A stretch of DNA of 34,348 nt from CAZRGZ01 sp964599775 (GCA_964599775.1 CAZRGZ010000009.1:1-34348), one strand, 5' to 3'. Counted from the stretch's first letter, positions 16,381 to 22,682 are shown. A program made the numbers and translations. Notes: generated from the letters alone by a model not told the origin.

Positions 16381-16950
16381 TTAAAATATTGGAAATTCTT
16401 CTACAGTTAGCCCAGCGTCTCTTGCACGCTCTACGTCTTCTTCGATTTGTCGACGAATAGCATATACGCGATCACGCTGGGAAGCTCGGTGTGTTTTAGT
16501 GTTTCGTGAGTGAAGACGCATATCTAATGCCTCATCGGAGAGCTTTAAATATACTATAACATCCGTCTCTATGAGACCTGTTCCAAACACAGGCTGACCG
16601 GGTGTGATTTTGATTTGCTCGTTAGTATACCTGGCAAGGTCGTCAGATGTAGTTCGAAGATGGCCTTCGCTCTCCGGATCGCCTGGTATAAATGGACGTT
16701 CGGTATACTTAACTATTTCTCGATCGCCGTCAATATACATAAAAGGATATTCATGGTGAAGCACATACCTTCGAAACTCTGCGGGCATGGTATCGAAAAC
16801 CATATCCATATCAACACCCGTGGGGATGTGCTGAAGGAGCGTACTCTTACCTGCGCAAGGAGGTGCAACCACCAAAACCCTTTGATCGTTATATTTATCG
16901 AGAATGTCAGTCAGCAGTTCAGCCGTGGGAGAGGGAATTATATATCGCAA
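16381..16950 (-). CDS. P-loop nucleotide kinase-like protein
   Basis: The 189-aa protein has a Walker A box, APPCAGKSTLLQ, in place of GxxxxGKS, and a late Arg-rich region (LHSRNTKTHRASQRDR) resembling the lid of small-molecule or polynucleotide kinases. No AAA+ sensor motifs are seen. The start is TTG: a TACAAT box ends exactly 7 nt upstream, the same spacing as the other leaderless genes. It is the first gene of an operon with the HAD phosphatase, a kinase/phosphatase pairing also found in nucleic-acid end-repair enzymes; whether it does that here is speculation. Confidence 0.7.
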   Translation of the reverse strand: MRYIIPSPTAELLTDILDKYNDQRVLVVAPPCAGKSTLLQHIPTGVDMDMVFDTMPAEFRRYVLHHEYPFMYIDGDREIVKYTERPFIPGDPESEGHLRTTSDDLARYTNEQIKITPGQPVFGTGLIETDVIVYLKLSDEALDMRLHSRNTKTHRASQRDRVYAIRRQIEEDVERARDAGLTVEEFPIF

Positions 16951-16957
16951 TAGTGTT

Positions 16958-16963
16958 ATTGTA
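16958..16963 (-). promoter_or_regulatory. -10 box of P-loop kinase/HAD operon, leaderless
   Basis: TACAAT on the minus strand ends 7 nt before the TTG start at 16950 and is the main reason for choosing that start. Confidence 0.5.
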
Positions 16964-16982
16964 GACCGATACCTCTGATTGT

Positions 16983-17093
16983 ATGTTAATAAGTTCCTCT
17001 GGAAAAGGAGGTTCCCTATCTGTTAAATATTCAAAATTAGCCGAAGCAATTGCTAAAAAAGCGGAAAAAACACGTAAATTAATGGAGGCTTAA
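16983..17093 (+). pseudogene. C-terminal fragment of serine recombinase (copy A)
   Basis: Thirty-six codons end in SLSVKYSKLAEAIAKKAEK and RKLMEA. This aligns with the end of the longer recombinase fragment at 26792-27070 (SVSVTYTKLTQAIARNSG), sharing the pattern SxSVxYxKLxxAIA. The catalytic and zinc domains are absent, so only the last part of the gene survives. It lies 2 nt upstream of the small att-linked ORF at 17096, as the other fragment lies directly upstream of the copy at 27060. The family assignment rests on this pairing and on general resemblance to large serine recombinase ends. Confidence 0.5.
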
Positions 17094-17095
17094 AA

Positions 17096-17317
17096 ATGAC
17101 GTTCCAAACTTTGCAAAACAATGATGAAAACAGGGGTAAAACCAAAAGAGCGAACCTCATTCAAGAGATTCGTTCTACATGGCTGGGGTTAGCGGAAGAA
17201 TTCCAAATCTTTGGTTATTTTGGTGATCAATATAAGATAGAAGCCAAACAAGACATCGATAGAATCCGTGTATTATTAGGCGAAGAAGACGAATCCTTAC
17301 CGTTTAAAGCTGGCTAG
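17096..17317 (+). CDS. Small att-linked protein, complete copy (copy 1)
   Basis: The 73-aa acidic, helical protein is preceded by GGAGG 8 nt before the ATG. Its N-half ends with IQEIRSTWLG and its C-half continues LAEEFQIFGYFG, then a Glu/Asp-rich helix. The DNA switch point, CATGGCTGGGG at 17178-17188, recurs in four other places joined to only one half. This copy has both halves, so it is either an intact attP-type gene or the junction of two tandem elements. It follows a recombinase fragment by 2 nt. Biochemical function is unknown; a recombination directionality factor or a by-product of the att site are options. Confidence 0.6.
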   Translation: MTFQTLQNNDENRGKTKRANLIQEIRSTWLGLAEEFQIFGYFGDQYKIEAKQDIDRIRVLLGEEDESLPFKAG

Positions 17318-17357
17318 AATTTTATCAACATCATTCATACAATTCTCACAAAAATAG

Positions 17358-17386
17358 TTGACAGTAGAGTTAGGTCATGGTAGTAT
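17358..17386 (+). promoter_or_regulatory. Strong sigma-70 promoter of GC-rich mini-gene
   Basis: TTGACA at 17358-17363 and TAGTAT at 17381-17386 are spaced by exactly 17 nt. This is the best -35/-10 pair in the window, and it drives a roughly 55-nt structured leader. Confidence 0.8.
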
Positions 17387-17392
17387 ATTTCC

Positions 17393-17431
17393 ACGTGGCA
17401 AAGTGCCACAACGCGAATTGAATTCGCGTTC
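17393..17431 (+). promoter_or_regulatory. Two hairpins in the leader of the GC-rich mini-gene
   Basis: GTGGC-AAAGT-GCCAC is followed at once by AACGCGAATT-G-AATTCGCGTT, the second a near-perfect 10-bp inverted repeat. They lie between promoter and ribosome site and may stabilise the mRNA or control translation. Confidence 0.55.
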
Positions 17432-17446
17432 GTCGAAGGGACCCTT

Positions 17447-17638
17447 ATGGGTAACCAGGGTAAGGGCAAGCGCGGCTACCAGCCGCGCAAGAGCCAGCAG
17501 TCCCGGCAGCAGAGCGCCAGCCGCGGCAGCGGCCAGCGCAACAGCAAGGGCCAGGACTCTCGCAAGGTCCACGACACCAAGGGGAAGAACCAGCACGGGC
17601 GTCGCAAGAGCGGCGGCAGCTGGGGCATCCTCGGCTAG
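17447..17638 (+). CDS. Small basic low-complexity protein, GC-rich cassette
   Basis: The 63-aa product is rich in Gly, Ser, Gln, Arg and Lys (QGKGKRGYQPRKSQQSRQQS is typical) and ends SGGSWGILG. It is probably disordered and nucleic-acid binding, by composition only. The DNA is far more GC-rich than its neighbours, with G/C at most third positions. It has a full expression unit: consensus promoter, structured leader, AAGGGA ribosome site and a GC-rich terminator. That arrangement contrasts with the leaderless genes of the rest of the window and suggests transfer from a high-GC donor. Confidence 0.6.
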   Translation: MGNQGKGKRGYQPRKSQQSRQQSASRGSGQRNSKGQDSRKVHDTKGKNQHGRRKSGGSWGILG

Positions 17639-17644
17639 TTCCGA

Positions 17645-17658
17645 CGCCCTTCGGGGCG
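17645..17658 (+). other. UUCG-capped hairpin
   Basis: CGCCC-TTCG-GGGCG lies just after the stop codon of the basic mini-gene, upstream of its main terminator. UUCG loops are exceptionally stable in RNA. Confidence 0.6.
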
Positions 17659-17673
17659 ACGCGAGCTAGCACC

Positions 17674-17719
17674 CCCCCGTCCCGTGCGTCATGCACGGGA
17701 CGGGGGCTTTCTCATTTTT
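17674..17719 (+). terminator. GC-rich intrinsic terminator
   Basis: A perfect 14-bp stem, CCCCCGTCCCGTGC facing GCACGGGACGGGGG, with a 5-nt loop, is followed by CTTTCTCATTTTT. It terminates the basic mini-gene. Confidence 0.88.
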
Positions 17720-17730
17720 GGTTTATGAAA

Positions 17731-17736
17731 TACTAT
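17731..17736 (+). promoter_or_regulatory. -10 box of the gene at 17744, leaderless
   Basis: TACTAT ends 7 nt before GTG at 17744 and 10 nt before the ATG at 17747. Confidence 0.4.
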
Positions 17737-17743
17737 TAATAAT

Positions 17744-18682
17744 GTGATGCAACACCTAACCCTTATAAAGGAAAACGACAGACCTCGCCTTAACCATCTT
17801 TACGAGCACCTTTATTGCATGGAGCTCGGAAGAGAATTAAGAAAGTATGGTTTCTATAACTATACCGATTACAGAGTAGAGGCACGTAATTATCACGTGG
17901 GGTTTATCTATGTCACTGCAATTTTCTATAACCCCGACATTACGACTCGTCTTGACTTTGCAAAAGTAAAACCGGCTTTTGCACGCAGTGATATTCGGCT
18001 TGCTATCATGCAAATCAGCGCAGAGCACGATACTCGTAGCAAATATAACGAGGACAAAGTTATTACTGACCTTAAAGAACTCGATGCTAAACCATGGGAG
18101 AATACAGAAAATGCAAGGTCCTATAATTGGCGTCATACCAAACCGCGCCATTATCCAGTACTCTCTATGCATTCCATCGCACCAAGCAACTTTAGAAATA
18201 TGACATGTAAAATTACGCTTGATCAGAAATACACACTCAATAATGAGCATCTACTCCCCCTATTTCAAGAGCTTTCCAACGCTATCCTGTATAACCTCTC
18301 TGATTTATTTACCGACACATATGGGTATTTTGGCCACGATAGTGATTCGACATATAGCTTGTCGGAAACTTCAGAATTTCATACTTTTCGAATCCATCAT
18401 AAAGATATGCTAAGCGCAGAGAATCTCCTGGAGATTGCCAAAGAATATGCCGCAAAAGCGCTAAGGGATGGACTGGAACGTAGTTTGCATAACTACTTAC
18501 AATTAATCACAGATCCGCAAAACTACTACTATAACGAAGCCGATACATTTGAAACAACTGGTGTGTTGGTGGGTAATAAAGGATGGGATAGCCTAAATGG
18601 CGTTAATATCGATGAAATATTAGAACATTGCTCTATTACTATAAAAACGGGGAAAGTTAGTAAAACGTCACGGATGAAGTAA
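17744..18682 (+). CDS. Uncharacterised protein with HxxEH motif
   Basis: The 312-aa soluble protein has NHLYEHLYC near residue 20. HxxEH is the inverted zinc motif of M16 (insulinase-type) peptidases, where it also occurs near the N terminus and is followed by a strand resembling the one here (HVGFIYVTAIFY). A downstream third ligand cannot be fixed, so M16 kinship is a suggestion only. AT-rich DNA distinguishes it from the GC-rich unit just before. GTG at 17744 or ATG at 17747 may be the start. It is cargo between junction copies 1 and 2. Confidence 0.55.
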   Translation: MMQHLTLIKENDRPRLNHLYEHLYCMELGRELRKYGFYNYTDYRVEARNYHVGFIYVTAIFYNPDITTRLDFAKVKPAFARSDIRLAIMQISAEHDTRSKYNEDKVITDLKELDAKPWENTENARSYNWRHTKPRHYPVLSMHSIAPSNFRNMTCKITLDQKYTLNNEHLLPLFQELSNAILYNLSDLFTDTYGYFGHDSDSTYSLSETSEFHTFRIHHKDMLSAENLLEIAKEYAAKALRDGLERSLHNYLQLITDPQNYYYNEADTFETTGVLVGNKGWDSLNGVNIDEILEHCSITIKTGKVSKTSRMK

Positions 18683-18743
18683 GCATTATTTATACTCAAG
18701 TTTGGACGTCCTATCTCCCCTAAAGGTTTCCAAACTACAAATT

Positions 18744-18764
18744 AACACCTTTTACAGAGGTGCT
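18744..18764. terminator. Hairpin before junction copy 2
   Basis: AACACCT faces AGGTGCT across a 7-nt loop, with one mismatch. A closely similar hairpin, AACACCT-TATGC-AGGTGTT, recurs at 18955-18973, on the far side of the small-ORF fragment. Confidence 0.45.
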
Positions 18765-18779
18765 AATGAGTTATAATCT

Positions 18780-18883
18780 CATGGCTGGAGTTAGCGGAAG
18801 GATTCCAAACTTTCCAGGAGCAAGATAAGATTAAAATCGAGCAAGAGATGAAAGCAGTAAGAGATGACTTGCTTAAGAAGTGA
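18780..18883 (+). pseudogene. Small att-linked ORF, C-half only (copy 2, left-type junction)
   Basis: From the core CATGGCTGGAG (18780-18790) the frame reads WLELAEGFQTFQEQDKIKIE and ends with RDDLLKK at TGA 18881-18883. This matches the C-half of copy 1 and especially copy 4. The N-half is missing: the same frame meets TGA just upstream of ATAATCTC. The sequence ATAATCTC plus core is shared with copy 4. This is what an attL would look like if the element's attP lies inside the ORF. Confidence 0.6.
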
Positions 18884-18942
18884 CTGCATCTCATTAGGCT
18901 TCGTAAGAGTATTCTTTAGGATAACTTTGTGCATTGAAAAGA

Positions 18943-18986
18943 GGCTAGTTGTTCAACACCTTATGCAGGTGTTAGTGACACTAGCC
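18943..18986. other. Two-tier stem-loop
   Basis: GGCTAGT and ACTAGCC form an outer 7-bp stem; inside it AACACCT-TATGC-AGGTGTT forms a perfect inner 7-bp hairpin. It could be a folded DNA recombination site, an operator or a terminator. It lacks the conserved cores of integron attC. Confidence 0.5.
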
Positions 18987-19048
18987 CAAGTCACTCGCAG
19001 AATTAAATGACTACGTCATCACGGATTGCGAATCCTCCTGTGTTGTTC

Positions 19049-19231
19049 CTAGACCTTCTCGACCTCCAGGACGTGCACGCCGAGTGCATCCTTGCTGGGG
19101 CCGTAGATCTCGCGCAGCAGCGTGAGCGCACGGTCCTGGCTCTGCACCTGCGGCACGATCTTCTGCCACGGCTCGGCGTTGAGCATGGCTTCGAAGTTCG
19201 GGTAGACCCGGACCTCCTTGACGCGCACCAT
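19049..19231 (-). pseudogene. C-terminal half of an ASCH-domain protein, GC-rich
   Basis: Sixty codons of GC-rich DNA read VRVYPNFEAMLNAEPWQKIV and end ALGVHVLEVEKV. They align with the C-half of the AT-rich ASCH gene just upstream (RYATFEDLFTHN and GVLGIEFQLVE). The N-terminal half with the G-K-E-R ligand loop is absent. ASCH proteins bind RNA or modified nucleosides; this fragment is unlikely to be functional alone. A 9-bp palindrome marks the exact boundary between the two genes. Confidence 0.55.
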
Positions 19232-19251
19232 AACTATTTATGAAATAGTTA
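19231..19251. other. Perfect palindrome at cassette boundary
   Basis: TAACTATTT-ATG-AAATAGTTA has perfect 9-bp arms and falls between the AT-rich ASCH gene and its GC-rich partial partner. Confidence 0.6.
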
Positions 19252-19260
19252 GAACGCTTA

Positions 19261-19602
19261 TTATTCTACTAGCTGGAATTCAATCCCCAAAACACCATGC
19301 TCGCGCTGATCTTTAATGCCGTAGAACTCTTGAATTTGATTCAACAGCCAAGTGATAGACGAACCACCGAACTTAGCGGGAACATTATGTGTAAAGAGGT
19401 CTTCAAATGTAGCATAGCGCAAAAGCCCTACAACTTTTGCTTCTATTTTTTGTTCAGGAGCTTCGCGATTTATAAAAAGAAGGGTGTCGCCTATATCTAT
19501 CTTCTGTCTCTTCTCGTCGTAAAGTCTTGATTCGATAGTTTTATTGCCGGATTGTATTGCTTGAAAAGGCTCAGTTGCGAGTTGTAAAGTGTGAGTTGTC
19601 AT
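19261..19602 (-). CDS. ASCH-domain protein
   Basis: The 113-aa protein spans one complete ASCH domain: FQAIQSGNKTIESRLYDEKR carries the G-x-K-x-x-E-x-R loop, IDIGDTLLFINR the GD strand, and YATFEDLF with the closing strand GVLGIEFQLVE follows. ASCH/EVE-type pockets bind RNA or modified nucleosides, and some members hydrolyse N4-acetylcytidine; the substrate here is unknown. The start follows TATGAT by 6 nt. The gene lies in the cassette between junction copies 2 and 3. Confidence 0.82.
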   Translation of the reverse strand: MTTHTLQLATEPFQAIQSGNKTIESRLYDEKRQKIDIGDTLLFINREAPEQKIEAKVVGLLRYATFEDLFTHNVPAKFGGSSITWLLNQIQEFYGIKDQREHGVLGIEFQLVE

Positions 19603-19608
19603 AGTCGT

Positions 19609-19614
19609 ATCATA
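19609..19614 (-). promoter_or_regulatory. -10 box of ASCH gene, leaderless
   Basis: TATGAT on the minus strand ends 6 nt before the ATG at 19602. Confidence 0.45.
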
Positions 19615-19779
19615 TCATTGCGTATAGAAACCTCGCAAATATTCTCTTCTTCTCCGAAAAACTGCAGGTTACATCTCCCTTCGCCAGCTTCCTCACTTTT
19701 CTGACTGTTGCCAATTTCATTGAATGATAAGTACTTAAGTACCAAGATAATAACAATGAGTTATGATGCGAGGAGTCGG

Positions 19780-20201
19780 CTAGTACTTATTGATTTTCAG
19801 ATAATTGATAAAGTCATCGTTAGAAAGCTTGCCATTTTCCCAATCCTCAAGTGCTTGTTTATATTATCTTGAGTTAGTAAATTAATCATTTTTAGCACAG
19901 GGGGAGCTTTAAGGTTATTTTTCTGCTGCACTAGATATAATATCTGTTTGTTAAATTCTTCAATCGCATACTGTCTAAGCCGATATTTAGCCGCTATGTA
20001 ACGGGTGACCGTATGGTAATCAAAGTATCTTGTTATCTGCAAGTTCTGAATCGGCATGAAGAAGCCATGTTTCATTACCGCTCTGTTTAGGTTATCCTTC
20101 CTTTGCTCTTCGGGATACTTTCTGAAGCGTGCAATTTCCATTCCTAGACTACGTGGCATAAGAAAGGCTCCGCCTTCTGTATACTCAGTCGTAAACTTCA
20201 A
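19780..20201 (-). pseudogene. Unknown gene with late frameshift
   Basis: A frame opening at 20201 encodes a soluble, basic, helical protein (NLNRAVMKHGFFMPIQNL and TRYFDYHTVTRYIAAKYRL). Near 19855 it shifts into a frame ending poorly at 19797, while the adjacent frame continues QALEDWENGKLSNDDFINYL to TAG at 19780-19782, a much more protein-like ending. A single indel in the stretch AATATAAACAA would explain this. The family is not recognised. Confidence 0.5.
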
Positions 20202-20254
20202 GAATCTATCAAATTTTTTTTAAAAAACCTTTATATTTCTGTACGGGGGATACA

Positions 20255-20380
20255 GTGTCGAGTGGATATACAAGTAAAACGGACCTCAATGAAGAGATCC
20301 GTCTTACATGGCTGACCACGTATCCCGAAATTGGAACACTATTTTCCAAAGTATTCTACTTATGCACAAAAAGTTAATAG
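20255..20380 (+). pseudogene. Small att-linked ORF, N-half with diverged right side (copy 3)
   Basis: A GTG frame reads TDLNEEIRLTWL, matching the EIRSTWL end of the N-half in copies 1 and 5, up to the core CATGGCTG at 20307-20314. To the right, the sequence is neither the usual C-half nor a tRNA; ACCACGTATCCCGAAATTGG leads into it. Another frame 60 nt later reads VNRIRDACP, faintly like IDRIRVLLG of copy 1. It is therefore either a right junction or a very decayed full copy. Confidence 0.45.
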
Positions 20381-20463
20381 AATTAGAGATGCCTGCCCGA
20401 AACCATTGACATTATTTGTGCAATTTGATAAGTTAAAGAAAAGCGCGTGCGAGACCTGTTGGC

Positions 20464-21294
20464 TCAACCGCGTTTTTCTTTTGGCTTTTTTACTTTCTTT
20501 GGTGTGATATGCGTCGGTTCAATCAAAGAGAAGTACTGTTTCTTGTCAGCGCTCATGCTCGGCGCCATCTTCATAAGCTTCGCTTGGGCAATTCGCATAA
20601 TCTTATGCTCGTAGCTCTTCTTATCAAACTGTTTTTTCGTCCTTTTCACCTCTTGAGCGCATCGTATGCCATAAGCGAGCAGATCTGCGACCTGCGATTC
20701 AATGTCATGGTTCTGTTTAGTCACGAAGTTTATTGAAGTAAGATAGTCGCGGACACCGTCAAAGATAGGGTATTTTCTTTTTAAGCTTGGGCTTAGGAGA
20801 TAGTTGAAGGCTGCAAGATACTGAGTGTCTCGATCAATGCTAGATGCCTCGATGATGACCTTGCCTTTGCATGGACGTTTTGTGTAGATGTACGCCAGAA
20901 AATTGAATAGTACTTTTTCTGCCGAACGTCGGATAACCGTTTTCTCGGCCCAAAAACTTTGATAGGCCTTCTCTTTGTCAATGACTGCAGCCGTTATTGT
21001 GACTGGCGCAGACTGAAGCATGGTGAGCAAATCTGCAATGAACTCGAGCTTTCGATCTTCATTTCCTGCAAATATAGCAAATTCTTTTGCTGATCGTGCT
21101 ATATCAGCGGAGTGAAAGATGATGTCCGTGCGACCCCAGTATTTAAATTTAATGTGGTTGGCATGATCTTCGAGCTCTTTTTGTTTGTATTCATCAATTA
21201 CACAACCTAATAAAATGTAGTAGGGCGACTTCTCGAAGCTCCCAGGGTGGGACATTCCTAGCTCATCTATGTAGAGTTTGTAGACCCTTTTCAT
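20464..21294 (-). CDS. DUF3800 protein
   Basis: The 276-aa protein has the DUF3800 outline: an initial KLYIDELGMS strand with Asp/Glu in a predicted RNase H-like fold, IFHSADIARS, a central VIIEASSIDRDTQYLAAFNY, and the late ESQVADLLAYGI. Conserved acidic residues in such folds usually bind metal, so a nuclease role is possible but unproven. The C terminus is Lys-rich. The start overlaps the stop of the upstream gene as ATGA, so the two genes work as a unit. It lies in the cassette between junction copies 3 and 4. Confidence 0.8.
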   Translation of the reverse strand: MKRVYKLYIDELGMSHPGSFEKSPYYILLGCVIDEYKQKELEDHANHIKFKYWGRTDIIFHSADIARSAKEFAIFAGNEDRKLEFIADLLTMLQSAPVTITAAVIDKEKAYQSFWAEKTVIRRSAEKVLFNFLAYIYTKRPCKGKVIIEASSIDRDTQYLAAFNYLLSPSLKRKYPIFDGVRDYLTSINFVTKQNHDIESQVADLLAYGIRCAQEVKRTKKQFDKKSYEHKIMRIAQAKLMKMAPSMSADKKQYFSLIEPTHITPKKVKKPKEKRG

Positions 21295-22082
21295 GATCGA
21301 TCACTTTCATCTACCGAATGCAGTAGGTCGGAAAGTTCATCGGCTACCTCAATGAGATCTCGTAGCTTTTTTCTCGTGGCAGGATCAAGGCGTCGAGAGC
21401 TTTTTAATAGCACGGTAAGATTCCAACCATCGCCTGAATAGTTTACGCCCTGTTCAGTAAAAGCTTTTTCCTGCTGGGTATCAAGAACTTCTGGAGCAAT
21501 TACAGTACTGATCGTTGATGAGGTCGGAACGGCAGCCGTTTCAATGTCATGAGGCTTATGCTCGACTGACTCCTGCACCATTCCCTTTAGCAACTTGATA
21601 GCAGATTCTTCTTTATTGTAGTCCACAAGACCAACAAAACGTCCAGAATCAATAAACGCGTTTATGAATTTATCCTTTGACTCCCGTGAGATGCCGAGGT
21701 TGTAGACGGCATGCTGTGCGACTTGGTCTTTCGAGAGCATAACTCCGCCCTCAAAGCTGTCAAAGAGTGCCTTAAATGTATCAACTGAAAGGAAAGCGGT
21801 CTTAATAGCATCTCGCCGTTCCGCTTCCGTTACAGGTTTAACGATTTTAAGTCCCAAGTCTGTTAGAGAGACAGTTTCCTTGTCGGATACAATGAGACTG
21901 TAGTCTCTTAACGATGAGATTCGCGCAGCGAAAGCACCACTTTTTACTGACCCAGCGCCCGTCTTAGAGCCAAAACCTGCGAATTGCTCTTTAGGCCACG
22001 ACTTGCCAAATTTAGACGCCGTTTCAATAATTTGGACTGCCCCGGACAAGCTCAATCGTGGAAAACCTTTACCCCGTTCCAT
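21291..22082 (-). CDS. Uncharacterised DUF3800 partner, winged-helix-like N terminus
   Basis: The protein is about 263 aa from the ATG at 22082, preferred because GGAGG lies about 9 nt upstream; an ATG 15 nt earlier overlaps that site. The N terminus (AVQIIETASKFGKSWPKEQF, then GAFAARISSLRDYSLI and VSLTDLGLKIV) looks like a winged-helix DNA-binding domain. The middle is charged, and the C-terminal about 60 residues (LTVLLKSSRRLDPATRKKL) form a helix. It precedes the DUF3800 gene with an ATGA overlap. Together they form a candidate two-gene accessory or defence module. Confidence 0.65.
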   Translation of the reverse strand: MERGKGFPRLSLSGAVQIIETASKFGKSWPKEQFAGFGSKTGAGSVKSGAFAARISSLRDYSLIVSDKETVSLTDLGLKIVKPVTEAERRDAIKTAFLSVDTFKALFDSFEGGVMLSKDQVAQHAVYNLGISRESKDKFINAFIDSGRFVGLVDYNKEESAIKLLKGMVQESVEHKPHDIETAAVPTSSTISTVIAPEVLDTQQEKAFTEQGVNYSGDGWNLTVLLKSSRRLDPATRKKLRDLIEVADELSDLLHSVDESDRS

Positions 22083-22130
22083 CGTTACTACCTCCATTAG
22101 TATTTTAAATTAATTCTAGATTACCACGCG

Positions 22131-22155
22131 AAATTAGCCTTGTAAAGGCTAATTT
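22131..22155. promoter_or_regulatory. Perfect 25-nt hairpin upstream of the DUF3800 operon
   Basis: AAATTAGCCTT-GTA-AAGGCTAATTT has 11-bp arms. Read rightward it is followed by ATGACCTTTTTT and could terminate transcription. Read leftward it lies upstream of the operon and could be an operator. Confidence 0.6.
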
Positions 22156-22249
22156 ATGACCTTTTTTGTAATAACTAGCTTATAGTGACTCTACTTACGC
22201 TTTTTATAGGCCACGTGGGATTGGAACACCATCAAAAAGATAGCAAACA

Positions 22250-22288
22250 AAAAAGCTCCTCGAAAATAATATTTCTTGGAACTTTTTT
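22250..22288 (+). terminator. Terminator-like hairpin before junction copy 4
   Basis: AAAAAGCTCC and GGAACTTTTTT pair with one bulge across an AT-rich loop, ending in a T tract 15 nt before the junction core. Confidence 0.45.
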
Positions 22289-22302
22289 GATCTGAATAAT
22301 CT

Positions 22303-22421
22303 CATGGCTGGAGATAGCGGAAGGGTTCCAAACTTTTGAAGCTCAGGACGACACAGAAATCGAGCAAGAAATCAACGAAATCCGTGCACTGTTTGATGAA
22401 GAAGATGAGGAACAATCCTAA
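22303..22421 (+). pseudogene. Small att-linked ORF, C-half only (copy 4, left-type junction)
   Basis: From the core CATGGCTGGAG (22303-22313) the frame reads WLEIAEGFQTFEAQDDTEIE and ends DEEDEEQS at TAA 22419-22421. The preceding bases, ATAATCTC, equal those of copy 2, and TGA closes the frame just upstream. The stop overlaps the next ATG as TAATG, so in the intact element this small gene was probably translated together with the following PLD-like gene. Confidence 0.6.
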
Positions 22422-22620
22422 TGCTAGGCTTCTTCGAAAAAGTAAATCAAGAAGCGCTATTGAGTTCTGCCCTTTATGATAATGACACCTTCTATCGGGC
22501 TTTCGAGCATGATCTAAGTCTTTGCCAACATGAAGCAATAATAGAAAGTCCTTTTATTACAACCCGCCGCCTTTCTATACTTCTGCCCATTCTTCATAAG
22601 CTAACTTCGCGCGCCAATTT
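22421..22620 (+). pseudogene. N-terminal fragment of PLD-like gene
   Basis: The first about 60 codons (FYRAFEHDLSLCQHEAIIES, then PFITTRRLSILLPILHKL) resemble the start of phospholipase-D-like domain proteins, where IESPFIT opens the first strand. Family resemblance then fades and the frame runs on antisense into the THEP1-SWIM gene, so it appears truncated near 22600. No HKD motif is present. It starts in a TAATG overlap with the small ORF. Confidence 0.45.
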
Positions 22621-22682
22621 GGAATGTCGTTACGCACCGGACATTTACCGCAGCTCAGGCGCAGGAGTACAAATTTATTCAT
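22575..22682 (-). CDS. Possible 35-aa CxxC peptide gene
   Basis: A minus-strand frame, ATG at 22682 and TAG at 22575-22577, encodes MNKFVLLRLSCGKCPVRNDI and a 15-residue tail ending EEWAEV. The CGKC pair could bind zinc or form a disulfide. It lies 23 nt after the THEP1-SWIM stop and may be a third operon gene. No good ribosome site is seen, and it overlaps the end of the PLD fragment on the other strand, so it may be chance. Confidence 0.3.
   Translation of the reverse strand: MNKFVLLRLSCGKCPVRNDIPNWRAKLAYEEWAEV

Noticed and set aside
17358..17696. Other frames on both strands over the GC-rich mini-gene
   Set aside because: They span the promoter, leader hairpins or terminator and lack ribosome sites; the 63-codon frame fits promoter, ribosome site and terminator.
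18943..18986. Integron attC site
   Set aside because: The folded shape is suggestive, but the GTTRRRY core and its complement are not present and there is no integron-type integrase in the window.
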